Part shown: piece by piece, positions 20,770-28,550 of the stretch | Position numbering within the stretch: position 1 is the stretch's first letter | Layout of the letters: the number at the start of each line of letters is the position of its first letter | Source: Paraburkholderia sabiae | Lineage (GTDB): Bacteria; Pseudomonadota; Gammaproteobacteria; Burkholderiales; Burkholderiaceae | Length of the DNA stretch: 64,000 nucleotides | Reading direction: 5' to 3' | Assembly (NCBI RefSeq): GCF_030412785.1 | Contig: NZ_CP125295.1 | Coordinates: 1 to 64,000, forward strand | The notes under the pieces: model-generated | What the model saw: the letters and a program-made list of their open reading frames with translations, nothing else | What the model was told of the DNA's origin: nothing | The model's database searches: none | Translations under genes and position numbers: made by a program

Positions 20770-21599
20770 GCGATCAACAGACTCCCGTCAGCGAAGAGGA
20801 AATTCATGCGTACGTGGACGGCACGCTGTCCGACGAACGACGTGAACAGGTGGAGCGCGCGATCGAACTGAATCCCGCGCTGGCCGAACGTATCAGCGAT
20901 TACTTCTCGCTGAACAACATGTTCCACGAGCGCTACGACCGCGTGCTGAACGAGCCGGTGCCGGCGCGTTTGCGTGTGCCGGAGAAGCGTCGCTGGATGA
21001 GCGCGGCGAACTGGCCGCAGTTCGCGGGCATGGCCGCGGCGCTGGTGCTGGGTATCGGTATTGGCGTCGGCACGAACATGGGCAAGGACGTGGCTGCGCC
21101 GTGGATGGGCGCCTCGTCGACGACATCGAACACGCGGCCGGTGAGCGCCGATGCTTCGGAAGTCTTCGCGCAGAAGGCGGCGCTGGCGCATGTCGTGTAC
21201 ATGCCCGCTGTCGATCGGCCTTCGCAGATCGGCGAGGATCACGAGCAGGAGTTCGTGCAGTATCTGGCGAACAAGCTCGGCACCGATGTGCATCCGCCGA
21301 TGCTCACGAAGAACGGCTTCGAGCTTGCGGGCGGCCGCGTGCTGCCCGGCGACGACGGGCCTGTTGCGCAGTTCATGTATCACAACGCGAAGGGCGAGCG
21401 CGTGACGCTGTGCATTTCTCATCGCAAGGCTAGTGCGAATACGACGGCGTTCAAGCTGTATCAGGAAGGGCCCGTGAACGTGTTCTATTGGGTCGACGGC
21501 GATTTCGGCTATGCGGTGTCGGGCGGTATCGATCGAAAGGTGATGCTGCAGATCGCGCATGATGTGTATGCGCAGTTGACGGCGGCGACGCCGGGTTGA
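20766..21599 (+). CDS. Cognate membrane anti-sigma factor
   Basis: A 277-residue protein translationally coupled to the sigma factor. The N-terminal region begins VSEEEIHAYVDGTLSDERREQVERAI and FSLNNMFHERYDRVL, a typical anti-sigma helical bundle without a HxxxCxxC zinc motif. A hydrophobic segment near 81-103 (FAGMAAALVLGIGIGVG) is followed by a periplasmic domain with FELAGGRVLPGDDGPVAQFMYHN and a C-terminal FGYAVSGGIDRKVMLQIAHDVY. By family logic it holds the sigma factor until a periplasmic signal releases it. A terminator follows at 21635. Confidence 0.88.
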   Translation: MSDQQTPVSEEEIHAYVDGTLSDERREQVERAIELNPALAERISDYFSLNNMFHERYDRVLNEPVPARLRVPEKRRWMSAANWPQFAGMAAALVLGIGIGVGTNMGKDVAAPWMGASSTTSNTRPVSADASEVFAQKAALAHVVYMPAVDRPSQIGEDHEQEFVQYLANKLGTDVHPPMLTKNGFELAGGRVLPGDDGPVAQFMYHNAKGERVTLCISHRKASANTTAFKLYQEGPVNVFYWVDGDFGYAVSGGIDRKVMLQIAHDVYAQLTAATPG

Positions 21600-21634
21600 T
21601 CTTCGCCAGGTTTTTAGCTTTGGGTTTTGCATTG

Positions 21635-21660
21635 ACGGCTGCATCTTCGGATGCGGCCGT
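21635..21660 (+). terminator. Terminator after the sigma/anti-sigma operon
   Basis: An 11-bp stem (one G-T pair) with a TTCG loop is followed by TTTTTGTTTTT. Confidence 0.9.
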
Positions 21661-21710
21661 TTTTGTTTTTGCTTCTTTTAGTTAGCGATCCGTATTTTTG
21701 TGGACGGTTG

Positions 21711-21736
21711 GGAATAGATCGCGGCGTCGCGTGGTT
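21711..21736 (+). promoter_or_regulatory. Candidate ECF-sigma promoter, unit 3
   Basis: GGAATAG (21711-21717), 16 bp, then GTT at 21734, placed 40 bp before the DUF4148 gene. It has the same design as the elements at 19301 and 20160. Confidence 0.5.
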
Positions 21737-21775
21737 CGTCATGGTGCGTACCGCACGTTTTCAAAGGAGTTGGAA

Positions 21776-22045
21776 ATGAAGATGCTCGCCCTGTTGGCCG
21801 TATCCGTCGCTGTTCTCGGTTCGACGAATGTTTTCGCGCAAGGCAAGACGCGCGCGCAGGTTTATCAGGAATTGATCGAGGCCCAGCAGAACGGCTTGAA
21901 CTACATCACCGATGCGTCGTATCCCGAAGTCAGTCCGGCGTTCGAAGGTACGGTTGCGTATCTGAAGAAGCAGGCGCAGGCCAAAGCCGACAGCGCGAAC
22001 AAGATGGCGAAGGCGGCTTCGGATGCGGCGGTGCCGGGGAATTGA
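21776..22045 (+). CDS. Small secreted DUF4148-type protein
   Basis: An 89-residue protein with a clear signal peptide (MKMLALLAVSVAVLGSTNVFA, cleavage before QG). The mature part KTRAQVYQELIEAQQNGLNY is the DUF4148 signature, followed by a helical Ala/Lys-rich C-terminus. The family is common in Burkholderiales periplasm and has no known function. The ATG at 21776 has AAAGGAG upstream. It is preceded by a candidate ECF promoter matching those of the sigma locus, so it may be a target gene. A bidirectional terminator follows. Confidence 0.88.
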   Translation: MKMLALLAVSVAVLGSTNVFAQGKTRAQVYQELIEAQQNGLNYITDASYPEVSPAFEGTVAYLKKQAQAKADSANKMAKAASDAAVPGN

Positions 22046-22071
22046 ACGGGCTTGGGTGGGGCGGAAATGAA

Positions 22072-22103
22072 AAAGGCCGGTTAGCTTTCGCTAACCGGCC
22101 TTT
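22072..22103. terminator. Bidirectional terminator, DUF4148 gene / tRNA-Lys
   Basis: A 14-bp perfect stem, AAAGGCCGGTTAGC with its complement, and a TTTC loop lie between the + strand gene and the minus-strand tRNA. Confidence 0.9.
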
Positions 22104-22111
22104 CAAATTCT

Positions 22112-22187
22112 TGGTGGGGCGTGAGTGACTCGAACACTCGACCTACGGATTAAGAGTCCGCTGCTCTACCAACTGAGCTAACGCCCC
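22112..22187 (-). tRNA. tRNA-Lys (anticodon CUU)
   Basis: A 76-nt cloverleaf including an encoded CCA. The acceptor stem is GGGGCGT/ACGCCCC, the D-arm GCTC/GAGC, the anticodon loop CTCTTAA with anticodon CUU reading AAG, and the T-arm GAGTG/CACTC with a TTCGAGT loop. All stems pair apart from one G-T in the anticodon stem. Confidence 0.98.
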
Positions 22188-22200
22188 CAACAGAAGCGAA

Positions 22201-22229
22201 AGTATGCAGGAGTTTTTCTTGCTTGGCAA
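22201..22229 (-). promoter_or_regulatory. Sigma-70 promoter of tRNA-Lys
   Basis: On the minus strand TTGCCA (22229-22224) is 17 bp from CATACT (22206-22201), which ends 13 bp before the tRNA. Confidence 0.75.
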
Positions 22230-22400
22230 TACCTTCTCGCAAAATTCTTAAAAAAGATCGCGAAAGCGCGTCGGTACGAAGTCAAAGCCAGGCGCGGAAA
22301 GCAGCCGAAAGCACCAACGAAGCGCACGCGCGTTCGTCCCGGTATGATGTCGCGACATCACGCCGAGCGGCCTTCCGCGCGGCTCCAACGGAAAATCACG

Positions 22401-22805
22401 ATGGACGACAACGAAGTCCGGGAACTGCTCGACCGTGTGCTCGCGCCGTGGGTGCGAGCGCTGTCCCTCACGCCCGTCAAGGTCGACGATGAAAGCGCGA
22501 CGCTGCGCCTGCCGTTTTCGGGCGAACTGCGTCACAGCGGCGGCGTCATCTGCGGCCAGGTCTTCATGGCGGCCGCCGATACGGCGATGGTCGTCGCCAT
22601 TTCGGCGGCGCTCGGCGGCTTTAAGCCGATGACAACTGTCTCGCTGAACATCAGCTTCATGCGCGCCGTCCGCAAAGGCGACGTCCAGATCACGGCGCGC
22701 GTGCTGCGCATGGGCCGCAATCTCGTGTTCGGCGAAGTCGAACTGATCGACGAAGACGGCAAGATGGCCGTCCACGCCACGATCACTTACGCGCTGCTCA
22801 ACTGA
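22401..22805 (+). CDS. PaaI-type hotdog thioesterase
   Basis: A 134-residue protein with the hotdog-fold pattern LRHSGGVICGQVFMAAADTAMVVA, the region that forms the central helix and active site in PaaI/YbgC-type acyl-CoA thioesterases. The second half has MTTVSLNISFMRAVRKGDVQITARVLRMGRNLVFGEVELID, which is the usual sheet pattern. The ATG at 22401 fits the family start; the frame upstream to 22344 has no family character. The acyl substrate is unknown. It lies 55 bp ahead of a patatin-like lipase, so the two may act on acyl lipids together. Confidence 0.88.
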   Translation: MDDNEVRELLDRVLAPWVRALSLTPVKVDDESATLRLPFSGELRHSGGVICGQVFMAAADTAMVVAISAALGGFKPMTTVSLNISFMRAVRKGDVQITARVLRMGRNLVFGEVELIDEDGKMAVHATITYALLN

Positions 22806-22860
22806 GCGCGCATCCGCCGATAGCGCGGACGCGTGCTGCGGCAATCGAAGGAAGCAACGG

Positions 22861-23727
22861 ATGTTCGATCAGGTCGTATTCGCCGGCGGCGGCAATCGCT
22901 GCTGGTGGCAGGCGGGTTTCTGGGATGTGATCCAGCCGGAACTGGCGATCAAACCGCGCGTCATCACGGGTATTTCGGCGGGCGCGGCGACGGCCTGCAT
23001 GCTCTACACGCGCGACGCCGACTGGGTCATGCGCTACTACGAGAACGCGCTGCGCAACAACACGAAGAACGCGTACTGGGGCAACCTGCTGCGCGGCGAA
23101 TCGGTGTTTCCGCACTACCGGATTTACCGTCAGGCGCTGCTGGACATCTACGGCGAGAAGTTCGCGCAACTCGCGGACGCGCCGGAAATTCGCATTGGCG
23201 TGTCGCATGTGCCGCGCTGGCTCGGCGCGCGCAGCGCCGTCGCGGCCGGGCTGATCGCGTACAACATCGAAAAATACATCCGCAAGACGCTGCATCCCAC
23301 ACTGGGCCAGTCGATCGGCTTTCATCCGGAGTTCGTGCGCGCTCAGGATTGCGCGAGCGTCGAGGAACTCGCGGATCTGATTCTGCAATCGTCGTGTACG
23401 CCGCCGTTTACGCCCGTTCTGCGGCGCAATGGACGTCCCGTGCTGGATGGCGGGATGGTCGACAACGTGCCCGTCGGCGCGCTCGATCCGACGCCCGGCA
23501 TGGTGCTCGTGATGGTGACGCGCCTTTATCCGCGTCCGCAGATGTTCGTCGTGCCGCACGGCGCGCAGCAGCGGCTGTACGTGCAGCCCTCGGCCAAGGT
23601 GCCGATTTCGAGCTGGGATTACACGAGTCCGTCGCAGATGCTGCACGCGTACAACCTCGGCCGCACGGACGGCGAGCAGTTTCTACAACGCATGCCTGAA
23701 CTGCTCGATGCCGCCGCGCACGACTGA
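22861..23727 (+). CDS. Patatin-like phospholipase family protein
   Basis: A 288-residue acyl hydrolase with the patatin catalytic dyad. The oxyanion-hole motif is GGGNR (9-13), the nucleophile Ser39 is in GISAG (GXSXG), and Asp196 is in the LDGGMVDN motif. There is no signal peptide or membrane segment, so it is probably cytosolic or peripheral. The thioesterase is directly upstream, and a bidirectional hairpin follows at 23745. The lipid substrate is unknown; bacterial patatins can act as phospholipase A or lysophospholipase. Confidence 0.9.
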   Translation: MFDQVVFAGGGNRCWWQAGFWDVIQPELAIKPRVITGISAGAATACMLYTRDADWVMRYYENALRNNTKNAYWGNLLRGESVFPHYRIYRQALLDIYGEKFAQLADAPEIRIGVSHVPRWLGARSAVAAGLIAYNIEKYIRKTLHPTLGQSIGFHPEFVRAQDCASVEELADLILQSSCTPPFTPVLRRNGRPVLDGGMVDNVPVGALDPTPGMVLVMVTRLYPRPQMFVVPHGAQQRLYVQPSAKVPISSWDYTSPSQMLHAYNLGRTDGEQFLQRMPELLDAAAHD

Positions 23728-23744
23728 AGCGCGCATTTAAACAA

Positions 23745-23768
23745 AAAGCGGCCGCTGAGGGCCGCTTT
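23745..23768. terminator. Hairpin between convergent patatin and ddh genes
   Basis: A 9-bp stem, AAAGCGGCC with its complement, has A/T-rich ends on both sides and separates two converging genes. Confidence 0.7.
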
Positions 23769-23806
23769 CGATTATTTCCGGTGAGTTCGGCGCTTATTTC
23801 CGGCGC

Positions 23807-24820
23807 TTACTTCCGTCGCCCGCCCTGCAGCGCTTCCGGATTCGCGACACTCACCGTATCGCCCTGATCGAACGCGAGAATGTTCTTGAATGCCGCGCTG
23901 AAGTACAGCTCGTAGCTTTCCTTCTCGACGTAGCCGATGTGCGGCGAGCAGATCACGTTTTCCATCCGCAACAGGCTGTAACCCTGCAGGATCGGCTCGC
24001 TTTCGTAGACGTCGATCGCGACCATGCCCGGCCGGTTGTGCGACAGCGCGCCCATCAGCGCATTCTCTTCCAGCAGTTCCGCGCGGCTAGTGTTCACGAA
24101 AAGCGCGGTCGGCTTCATGCGCATCAGGTCGTCCTGTTTGACGATGCCGCGTGTGTCGTCGTGCAGACGCAGATGCAGCGACAGCACGTCGCTTTGTTCG
24201 AACAGCGCTTCGCGGCTTTCCGCGACCTGATAGCCGTCGGCGGTGGCGGCTTCGCGCGTGTGCTCGCGGCCCCAGATCAGCACGTTCATGCCGAACGCCT
24301 TGCCGTAACCCGCGACCATCCGGCCGATCTTCCCGTAACCCCAGATGCCGAGCGTCTGGCCGCGCAGCACCTGACCAAGGCCGAAGTTCGGCGGCAGCGC
24401 CGACGTTTTCAGGCCTGATTGTTGCCACGCTCCTTGCTTAAGGTTTGCTACGTATTGCGGAATGCGGCGTTGCGCGGCCATGATAAGAGCCCACGTCAGT
24501 TCGGCGGGAGCAACAGGCGAGCCAACGCCTTCGAGCACGGCGATGCCGCGCTCCGTGCAGGCAGCCATGTCGATATGGCTTCCTGCTTTGCCCGTCTGGC
24601 TGATCATGCGTAGATGCGGCAACTTGTCGAGCAGTTGAGAGCTGATGCGGGTGCGTTCGCGAATCAGGACGAGTGCGTCGACTTCCGACAGGCGGCTGGC
24701 GAGCTGGCCGAGTCCGCGAACGGTGTTGTTGAAAACCTTGACCTCGTGGTCAGCGAGCAATTGGAAACAGTCGAGCTTGCGGACGGCGTCTTGATAGTCG
24801 TCAAGGATGGCAATCTTCAT
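23807..24820 (-). CDS. D-2-hydroxyacid dehydrogenase family protein
   Basis: An NAD(P)-dependent dehydrogenase of 337 residues. It has the Rossmann motif GIWGYGKIGRMVAGYG, the catalytic Arg in NTSRAELL, Glu in VYESEP and His in SPHIGYVEKESYE. It begins MKIAILDDYQDAVRKLDC from the ATG at 24820. Family members act on 3-phosphoglycerate, glyoxylate or similar acids, so the substrate is not clear from sequence. It is transcribed away from pckG, and a 9-bp palindrome at 24882 lies between the two genes. Confidence 0.9.
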   Translation of the reverse strand: MKIAILDDYQDAVRKLDCFQLLADHEVKVFNNTVRGLGQLASRLSEVDALVLIRERTRISSQLLDKLPHLRMISQTGKAGSHIDMAACTERGIAVLEGVGSPVAPAELTWALIMAAQRRIPQYVANLKQGAWQQSGLKTSALPPNFGLGQVLRGQTLGIWGYGKIGRMVAGYGKAFGMNVLIWGREHTREAATADGYQVAESREALFEQSDVLSLHLRLHDDTRGIVKQDDLMRMKPTALFVNTSRAELLEENALMGALSHNRPGMVAIDVYESEPILQGYSLLRMENVICSPHIGYVEKESYELYFSAAFKNILAFDQGDTVSVANPEALQGGRRK

Positions 24821-25171
24821 GGCGTATATGTTTTGCGACGCACCCATAGGATGCGGAACGGAGAGTCTGATTCGGGTGTCCCATCATGTGACCTGGACCA
24901 CATGATGCTTGTTTTGAATGCCTTACCGTATAAGGAGCCGCTATGACGGAGCCATGACGGCGGGGCAAGTTCCCTCGTTTTTAACAGTTTGTTGCATGTC
25001 CGCGCAAGCCGCTTTACAGACGGTTTCAACGTGCCGGCGACAGGCTGGAAAGGCCCTTACGACCTGCAGAATCGCGCGTCAGAGATCCTTTCGCGCAGAT
25101 TGTCGCCTCTCGCACGCAGCGTCGCTGGGCTAGCACCGTTTTTCTACTTCTACCAAAACGGAGACAGCTCG
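24821..25171. promoter_or_regulatory. Divergent region, ddh / pckG
   Basis: A 351-bp gene-free region that holds promoters for both genes. The clearest element is the palindrome at 24882-24907. TATAAG at 24928 could be a -10 box towards pckG. No supported gene is present. Confidence 0.5.
24882..24907. promoter_or_regulatory. Palindrome, likely regulator-binding site
   Basis: A 9-bp perfect inverted repeat, CATCATGTG and CACATGATG, has an 8-bp spacer and lies 62 bp upstream of the dehydrogenase start. It does not look like a terminator, as there is no T-run and the spacer is wide. Operator function is inferred. Confidence 0.55.
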
Positions 25172-27028
25172 ATGAATCATCCCGCATTTGCAGGCCATTC
25201 GACCCTCGAAGCGCCTGCCTGGGTCAAACATCAAAAACTGATCGAGTGGGTGCAGCGCGTCGCGGCGCTGGCAAAGCCGGAACGGATCGTCTGGTGCGAC
25301 GGTTCGCAGGAGGAATACGACCGGCTGTCCGCGCAGATGGTCGCGGCCGGCACCCTCAAGAAGCTCAACCCGGCCAAACGGCCGAATTCCTATCTCGCCT
25401 GTTCCGATCCGTCCGACGTCGCCCGCGTCGAGGATCGCACGTTCATCTGTTCGAAGCGCCGCGAAGACGCCGGCCCGACTAACAACTGGATCGAGCCCGC
25501 CGAAATGCGCGCGACGCTCAACGGTCTGTTCGACGGCGCGATGCGCGGCCGCACGATGTACGTCGTGCCGTTCTCGATGGGACCGCTCGGCTCGCCGATC
25601 GCGCATATCGGCGTCGAGCTGAGCGACAGCCCGTACGTCGTCACGAACATGCGGATCATGACGCGCATGGGCCGCAAGGTGTACGACGTGCTCGGCGAAG
25701 ACGGCGCGTTCGTGCCGTGCGTGCACTCCGTCGGCGCGCCGCTCGCGGCCGGGCAGAAGGACGTCGCGTGGCCGTGCAACGACACGAAGTACATCGTCCA
25801 TTTCCCGGAGGCGCGTGAAATCTGGAGCTACGGCTCGGGCTACGGCGGCAATGCGCTGCTCGGCAAGAAGTGCTTCGCGCTGCGCATCGCGTCGACGATG
25901 GGCCGCGACGAAGGCTGGCTCGCCGAGCATATGCTGGTGCTCGGCGTGACCTCGCCGGAAGGCAAGAAGCATCACGTGGCGGCGGCGTTCCCGTCGGCGT
26001 GCGGCAAGACTAATTTCGCGATGCTGATTCCGCCGCAAGGCATGAACGGCTGGAAGATCACGACGATCGGCGACGACATCGCGTGGATCAAGCCTGGCAA
26101 GGACGGGCGTCTCTACGCGATCAACCCGGAAGCGGGCTATTTCGGCGTCGCGCCCGGCACGAGCGAGAAGACCAACTTCAACGCGATGGCGACGCTCAAG
26201 GAAAACGTCATCTTCACGAACGTCGCGCTGACGGACGACGGCGACGTCTGGTGGGAAGGCATGACGGACGAGCCGCCTGCGCATCTGATCGACTGGCAGG
26301 GCAAGGACTGGACGCCTGAAATCGCGAAGGAAACGGGCCGCAAGGCCGCGCATCCGAACGCGCGCTTCACGGCGCCTGCGTCGCAATGTCCGTCGATCGA
26401 CGCCGACTGGGAAAACCCGGCGGGCGTGCCCATCGACGCGTTCGTGTTCGGCGGCCGCCGCTCGACCACCGTGCCGCTCGTGACGGAAGCGCGCGACTGG
26501 ATCGAGGGCGTCTACATGGCGGCCACGATGGGCTCCGAAACGACGGCGGCGGCGGCTGGCCAGCAGGGCGTCGTGCGGCGCGATCCGTTCGCGATGCTGC
26601 CGTTCTGCGGCTACAACATGAGCGACTACTTCGGCCACTGGCTGAAGACAGGCGCGAAGCTGGAGCAGCTGAGCGTGCGCGCGCCGAAGATCTTCTGCGT
26701 CAACTGGTTCCGAAAGGGCGACGACGGCAAGTTCGTGTGGCCGGGTTTCGGCGAAAACATGCGCGTGCTGCGCTGGATGGTCGACCGTATCGAAGGTACG
26801 GCGCAGGGCGAGGAACACGCGTTCGGCGTGTCGCCGCGCTACGACGACATCGACTGGAGCGGGCTCGACTTCACCCGTGAGCAGTTCGAGCAGGTGATTT
26901 CCGTCGATGATGCCGCGTGGCGCAAGGAACTCGCGCTGCATAGCGAACTGTTCGACACGCTGAAGCAAGGCTTGCCTGCCGCACTGCAAGATGCGCGAAG
27001 CGCGCTGGAGAAGAAGCTGGCCGCATGA
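25172..27028 (+). CDS. pckG: Phosphoenolpyruvate carboxykinase (GTP)
   Basis: Converts oxaloacetate and GTP to PEP and CO2 in gluconeogenesis. The 618 residues match GTP-type PEPCK (about 600-625). Features are the reactive-cysteine P-loop [12 protein letters not shown], the [21 protein letters not shown] stretch, and the FEATURES-like [12 protein letters not shown] and NWFRKG segments. The ATG at 25172 follows ACGGAGAC; the open frame extends upstream to 24989 without family character. It has its own terminator at 27057. Growth on acetate or amines, such as ethanolamine in this window, would need this enzyme. Confidence 0.97.
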   Translation: MNHPAFAGHSTLEAPAWVKHQKLIEWVQRVAALAKPERIVWCDGSQEEYDRLSAQMVAAGTLKKLNPAKRPNSYLACSDPSDVARVEDRTFICSKRREDAGPTNNWIEPAEMRATLNGLFDGAMRGRTMYVVPFSMGPLGSPIAHIGVELSDSPYVVTNMRIMTRMGRKVYDVLGEDGAFVPCVHSVGAPLAAGQKDVAWPCNDTKYIVHFPEAREIWSYGSGYGGNALLGKKCFALRIASTMGRDEGWLAEHMLVLGVTSPEGKKHHVAAAFPSACGKTNFAMLIPPQGMNGWKITTIGDDIAWIKPGKDGRLYAINPEAGYFGVAPGTSEKTNFNAMATLKENVIFTNVALTDDGDVWWEGMTDEPPAHLIDWQGKDWTPEIAKETGRKAAHPNARFTAPASQCPSIDADWENPAGVPIDAFVFGGRRSTTVPLVTEARDWIEGVYMAATMGSETTAAAAGQQGVVRRDPFAMLPFCGYNMSDYFGHWLKTGAKLEQLSVRAPKIFCVNWFRKGDDGKFVWPGFGENMRVLRWMVDRIEGTAQGEEHAFGVSPRYDDIDWSGLDFTREQFEQVISVDDAAWRKELALHSELFDTLKQGLPAALQDARSALEKKLAA

Positions 27029-27362
27029 TCTTGTGAGTGCTCACTCACGTATGAGGAAGCCGCCTTCGGGCGGCTTTTTCCATTCATCAGGCCAATTTCT
27101 CCTCACCTTTCGACCCCCATTCCGCCGCCGACGCGGTGCTTTCGCTGTTCGAACTGATTGTCGCTTTTCGACGCAATGCAGCAAATTGTTTCGTTGATGG
27201 GAACAATCGACCCTTTGTTATTCCGTCCCCGAAGATATTGACTCAGATTTTTATAAAATTTCTGCCATCTTAGGCAACTTCTGCAGGATTTCCCTAGTCG
27301 TAGGAAAATTCCAAGTGTGCTTCCTGTTCGTGAGGGGAGCGGTACTACGGCAGGAGTTGTTC
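27029..27362. other. Intergenic region, pckG to the LysR gene
   Basis: A 334-bp stretch with the pckG terminator at 27057. A small inverted repeat GTGAGTG/CACTCAC lies at about 27034-27049. The A/T-rich part at 27230-27310 is the likely LysR promoter. No gene is supported. Confidence 0.45.
27057..27076 (+). terminator. Terminator after pckG
   Basis: An 8-bp stem, AAGCCGCC with its complement, and a TTCG loop are followed by TTT. Confidence 0.9.
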
Positions 27363-28451
27363 ATGGATCATTTGCAGTCGATGCGAGTTTTCGTCAAGGT
27401 GGCGGATCTCGGAAGTTTCGCCCGCGCAGCTAGCGCGATGGATATTTCAAACGCAGTTGCCACACGTCACGTCGCCGATCTGGAAGGCCGTCTTGGCACC
27501 CGACTGCTCAACCGCACCACCCGTAGTCTTTCGCTGACCGAGTCTGGTCAGGTTTATCTGGAACGCGCGCGTCAGATTCTCAACGAGCTTGAGGACGTCG
27601 AGCAGATGGTTGTCGCGCGCAATCACGAGCCCGTTGGGACGCTACGTATCGTCGCACCCGTCGTGTTCGGTCTGCACAACCTGGCGCCCGTGCTGCAGAC
27701 ATACGCCGAGCGCTATCCGAAGGTGATTCCCGATGTGACGCTGGTCGACCGGCAGGTCGATCTCGTCGAAGAAGGCTTCGATGTGGGCGTCGTGATCGCG
27801 CGACATATGCGCAGCGCGAGCATCGTCACGCGCCGTCTGACGACGGGCTGCATGACCGTCTGCGCGACGCCTGCGTATCTGGAGAAGCACGGCACACCGA
27901 CGCGCCCCGAGCAGCTGCTCGAGCATCCGTGTCTGTCGCTGCCGTCCGAATACTGGGGCGACGAGCGCGTGTTCACCGGCCCGGACGGCGAGGTGCGCGT
28001 GCGTCCGACCAATGTGATTGTCGCGAACAACACGGAAATGCTGCGCCAGTTCGCGTTGCTCGGCATGGGCATCGCGATTCTGCCGAGCTATCTGATCGGG
28101 CGCGACACGACACGCGGCAAGCTGGTGCGTCTGTTGAGCGACTACCGTTTGCCGCAGGTCGAGATCAACATCGCGTACCCGAGCCGCCGACATCTGCCGG
28201 CGAAGGTTCGCACGTTCATCGATCACCTCGTCGAGCACTTCAACCAGACGCCGAACAGCAAGCTCGGCGAACAGTGGGTGAAAGACGGCGTAGAGCGCGC
28301 GCCTTCGATGCTCGAATCGACGGCTATGTCGATGCCGCCTGAAGCGTTCGACGGCGCTGAGCCGCTATCTAGCCTGCTGGATGGCGAGATTCCAGCCAAG
28401 CCGACGCGCACGTTGAACCGATCGCGCGGCATCGCTTCGCCGACGCACTGA
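27363..28451 (+). CDS. LysR-family transcriptional regulator
   Basis: A 362-residue regulator. The N-terminal winged helix-turn-helix (about 1-60) reads MDHLQSMRVFVKVADLGSFARAASAM, ending RLLNRTTRSLSLTESG. The effector-binding domain runs to about residue 300. A C-terminal extension of roughly 60 residues after about 300 is uncommon; most LysR proteins end near 300. The ATG at 27363 is chosen over an upstream open frame. It converges on topB and shares a terminator. Target and ligand are unknown. Confidence 0.9.
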   Translation: MDHLQSMRVFVKVADLGSFARAASAMDISNAVATRHVADLEGRLGTRLLNRTTRSLSLTESGQVYLERARQILNELEDVEQMVVARNHEPVGTLRIVAPVVFGLHNLAPVLQTYAERYPKVIPDVTLVDRQVDLVEEGFDVGVVIARHMRSASIVTRRLTTGCMTVCATPAYLEKHGTPTRPEQLLEHPCLSLPSEYWGDERVFTGPDGEVRVRPTNVIVANNTEMLRQFALLGMGIAILPSYLIGRDTTRGKLVRLLSDYRLPQVEINIAYPSRRHLPAKVRTFIDHLVEHFNQTPNSKLGEQWVKDGVERAPSMLESTAMSMPPEAFDGAEPLSSLLDGEIPAKPTRTLNRSRGIASPTH

Positions 28452-28487
28452 CACGCGGAAGGCAATCGACGTCCGCTTCAGCGATAA

Positions 28488-28525
28488 AAAAAGCGCAGTC
28501 ACCGTAAAAAGTGACTGCGCTTTTT
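28488..28525. terminator. Bidirectional terminator, LysR gene / topB
   Basis: A 15-bp perfect stem (AAAAAGCGCAGTCAC with its complement) has an 8-base loop, with A and T runs on both sides, between convergent genes. Confidence 0.95.
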
Positions 28526-28550
28526 GTTGGCGCGCGGCGCCGCGTGCGGC

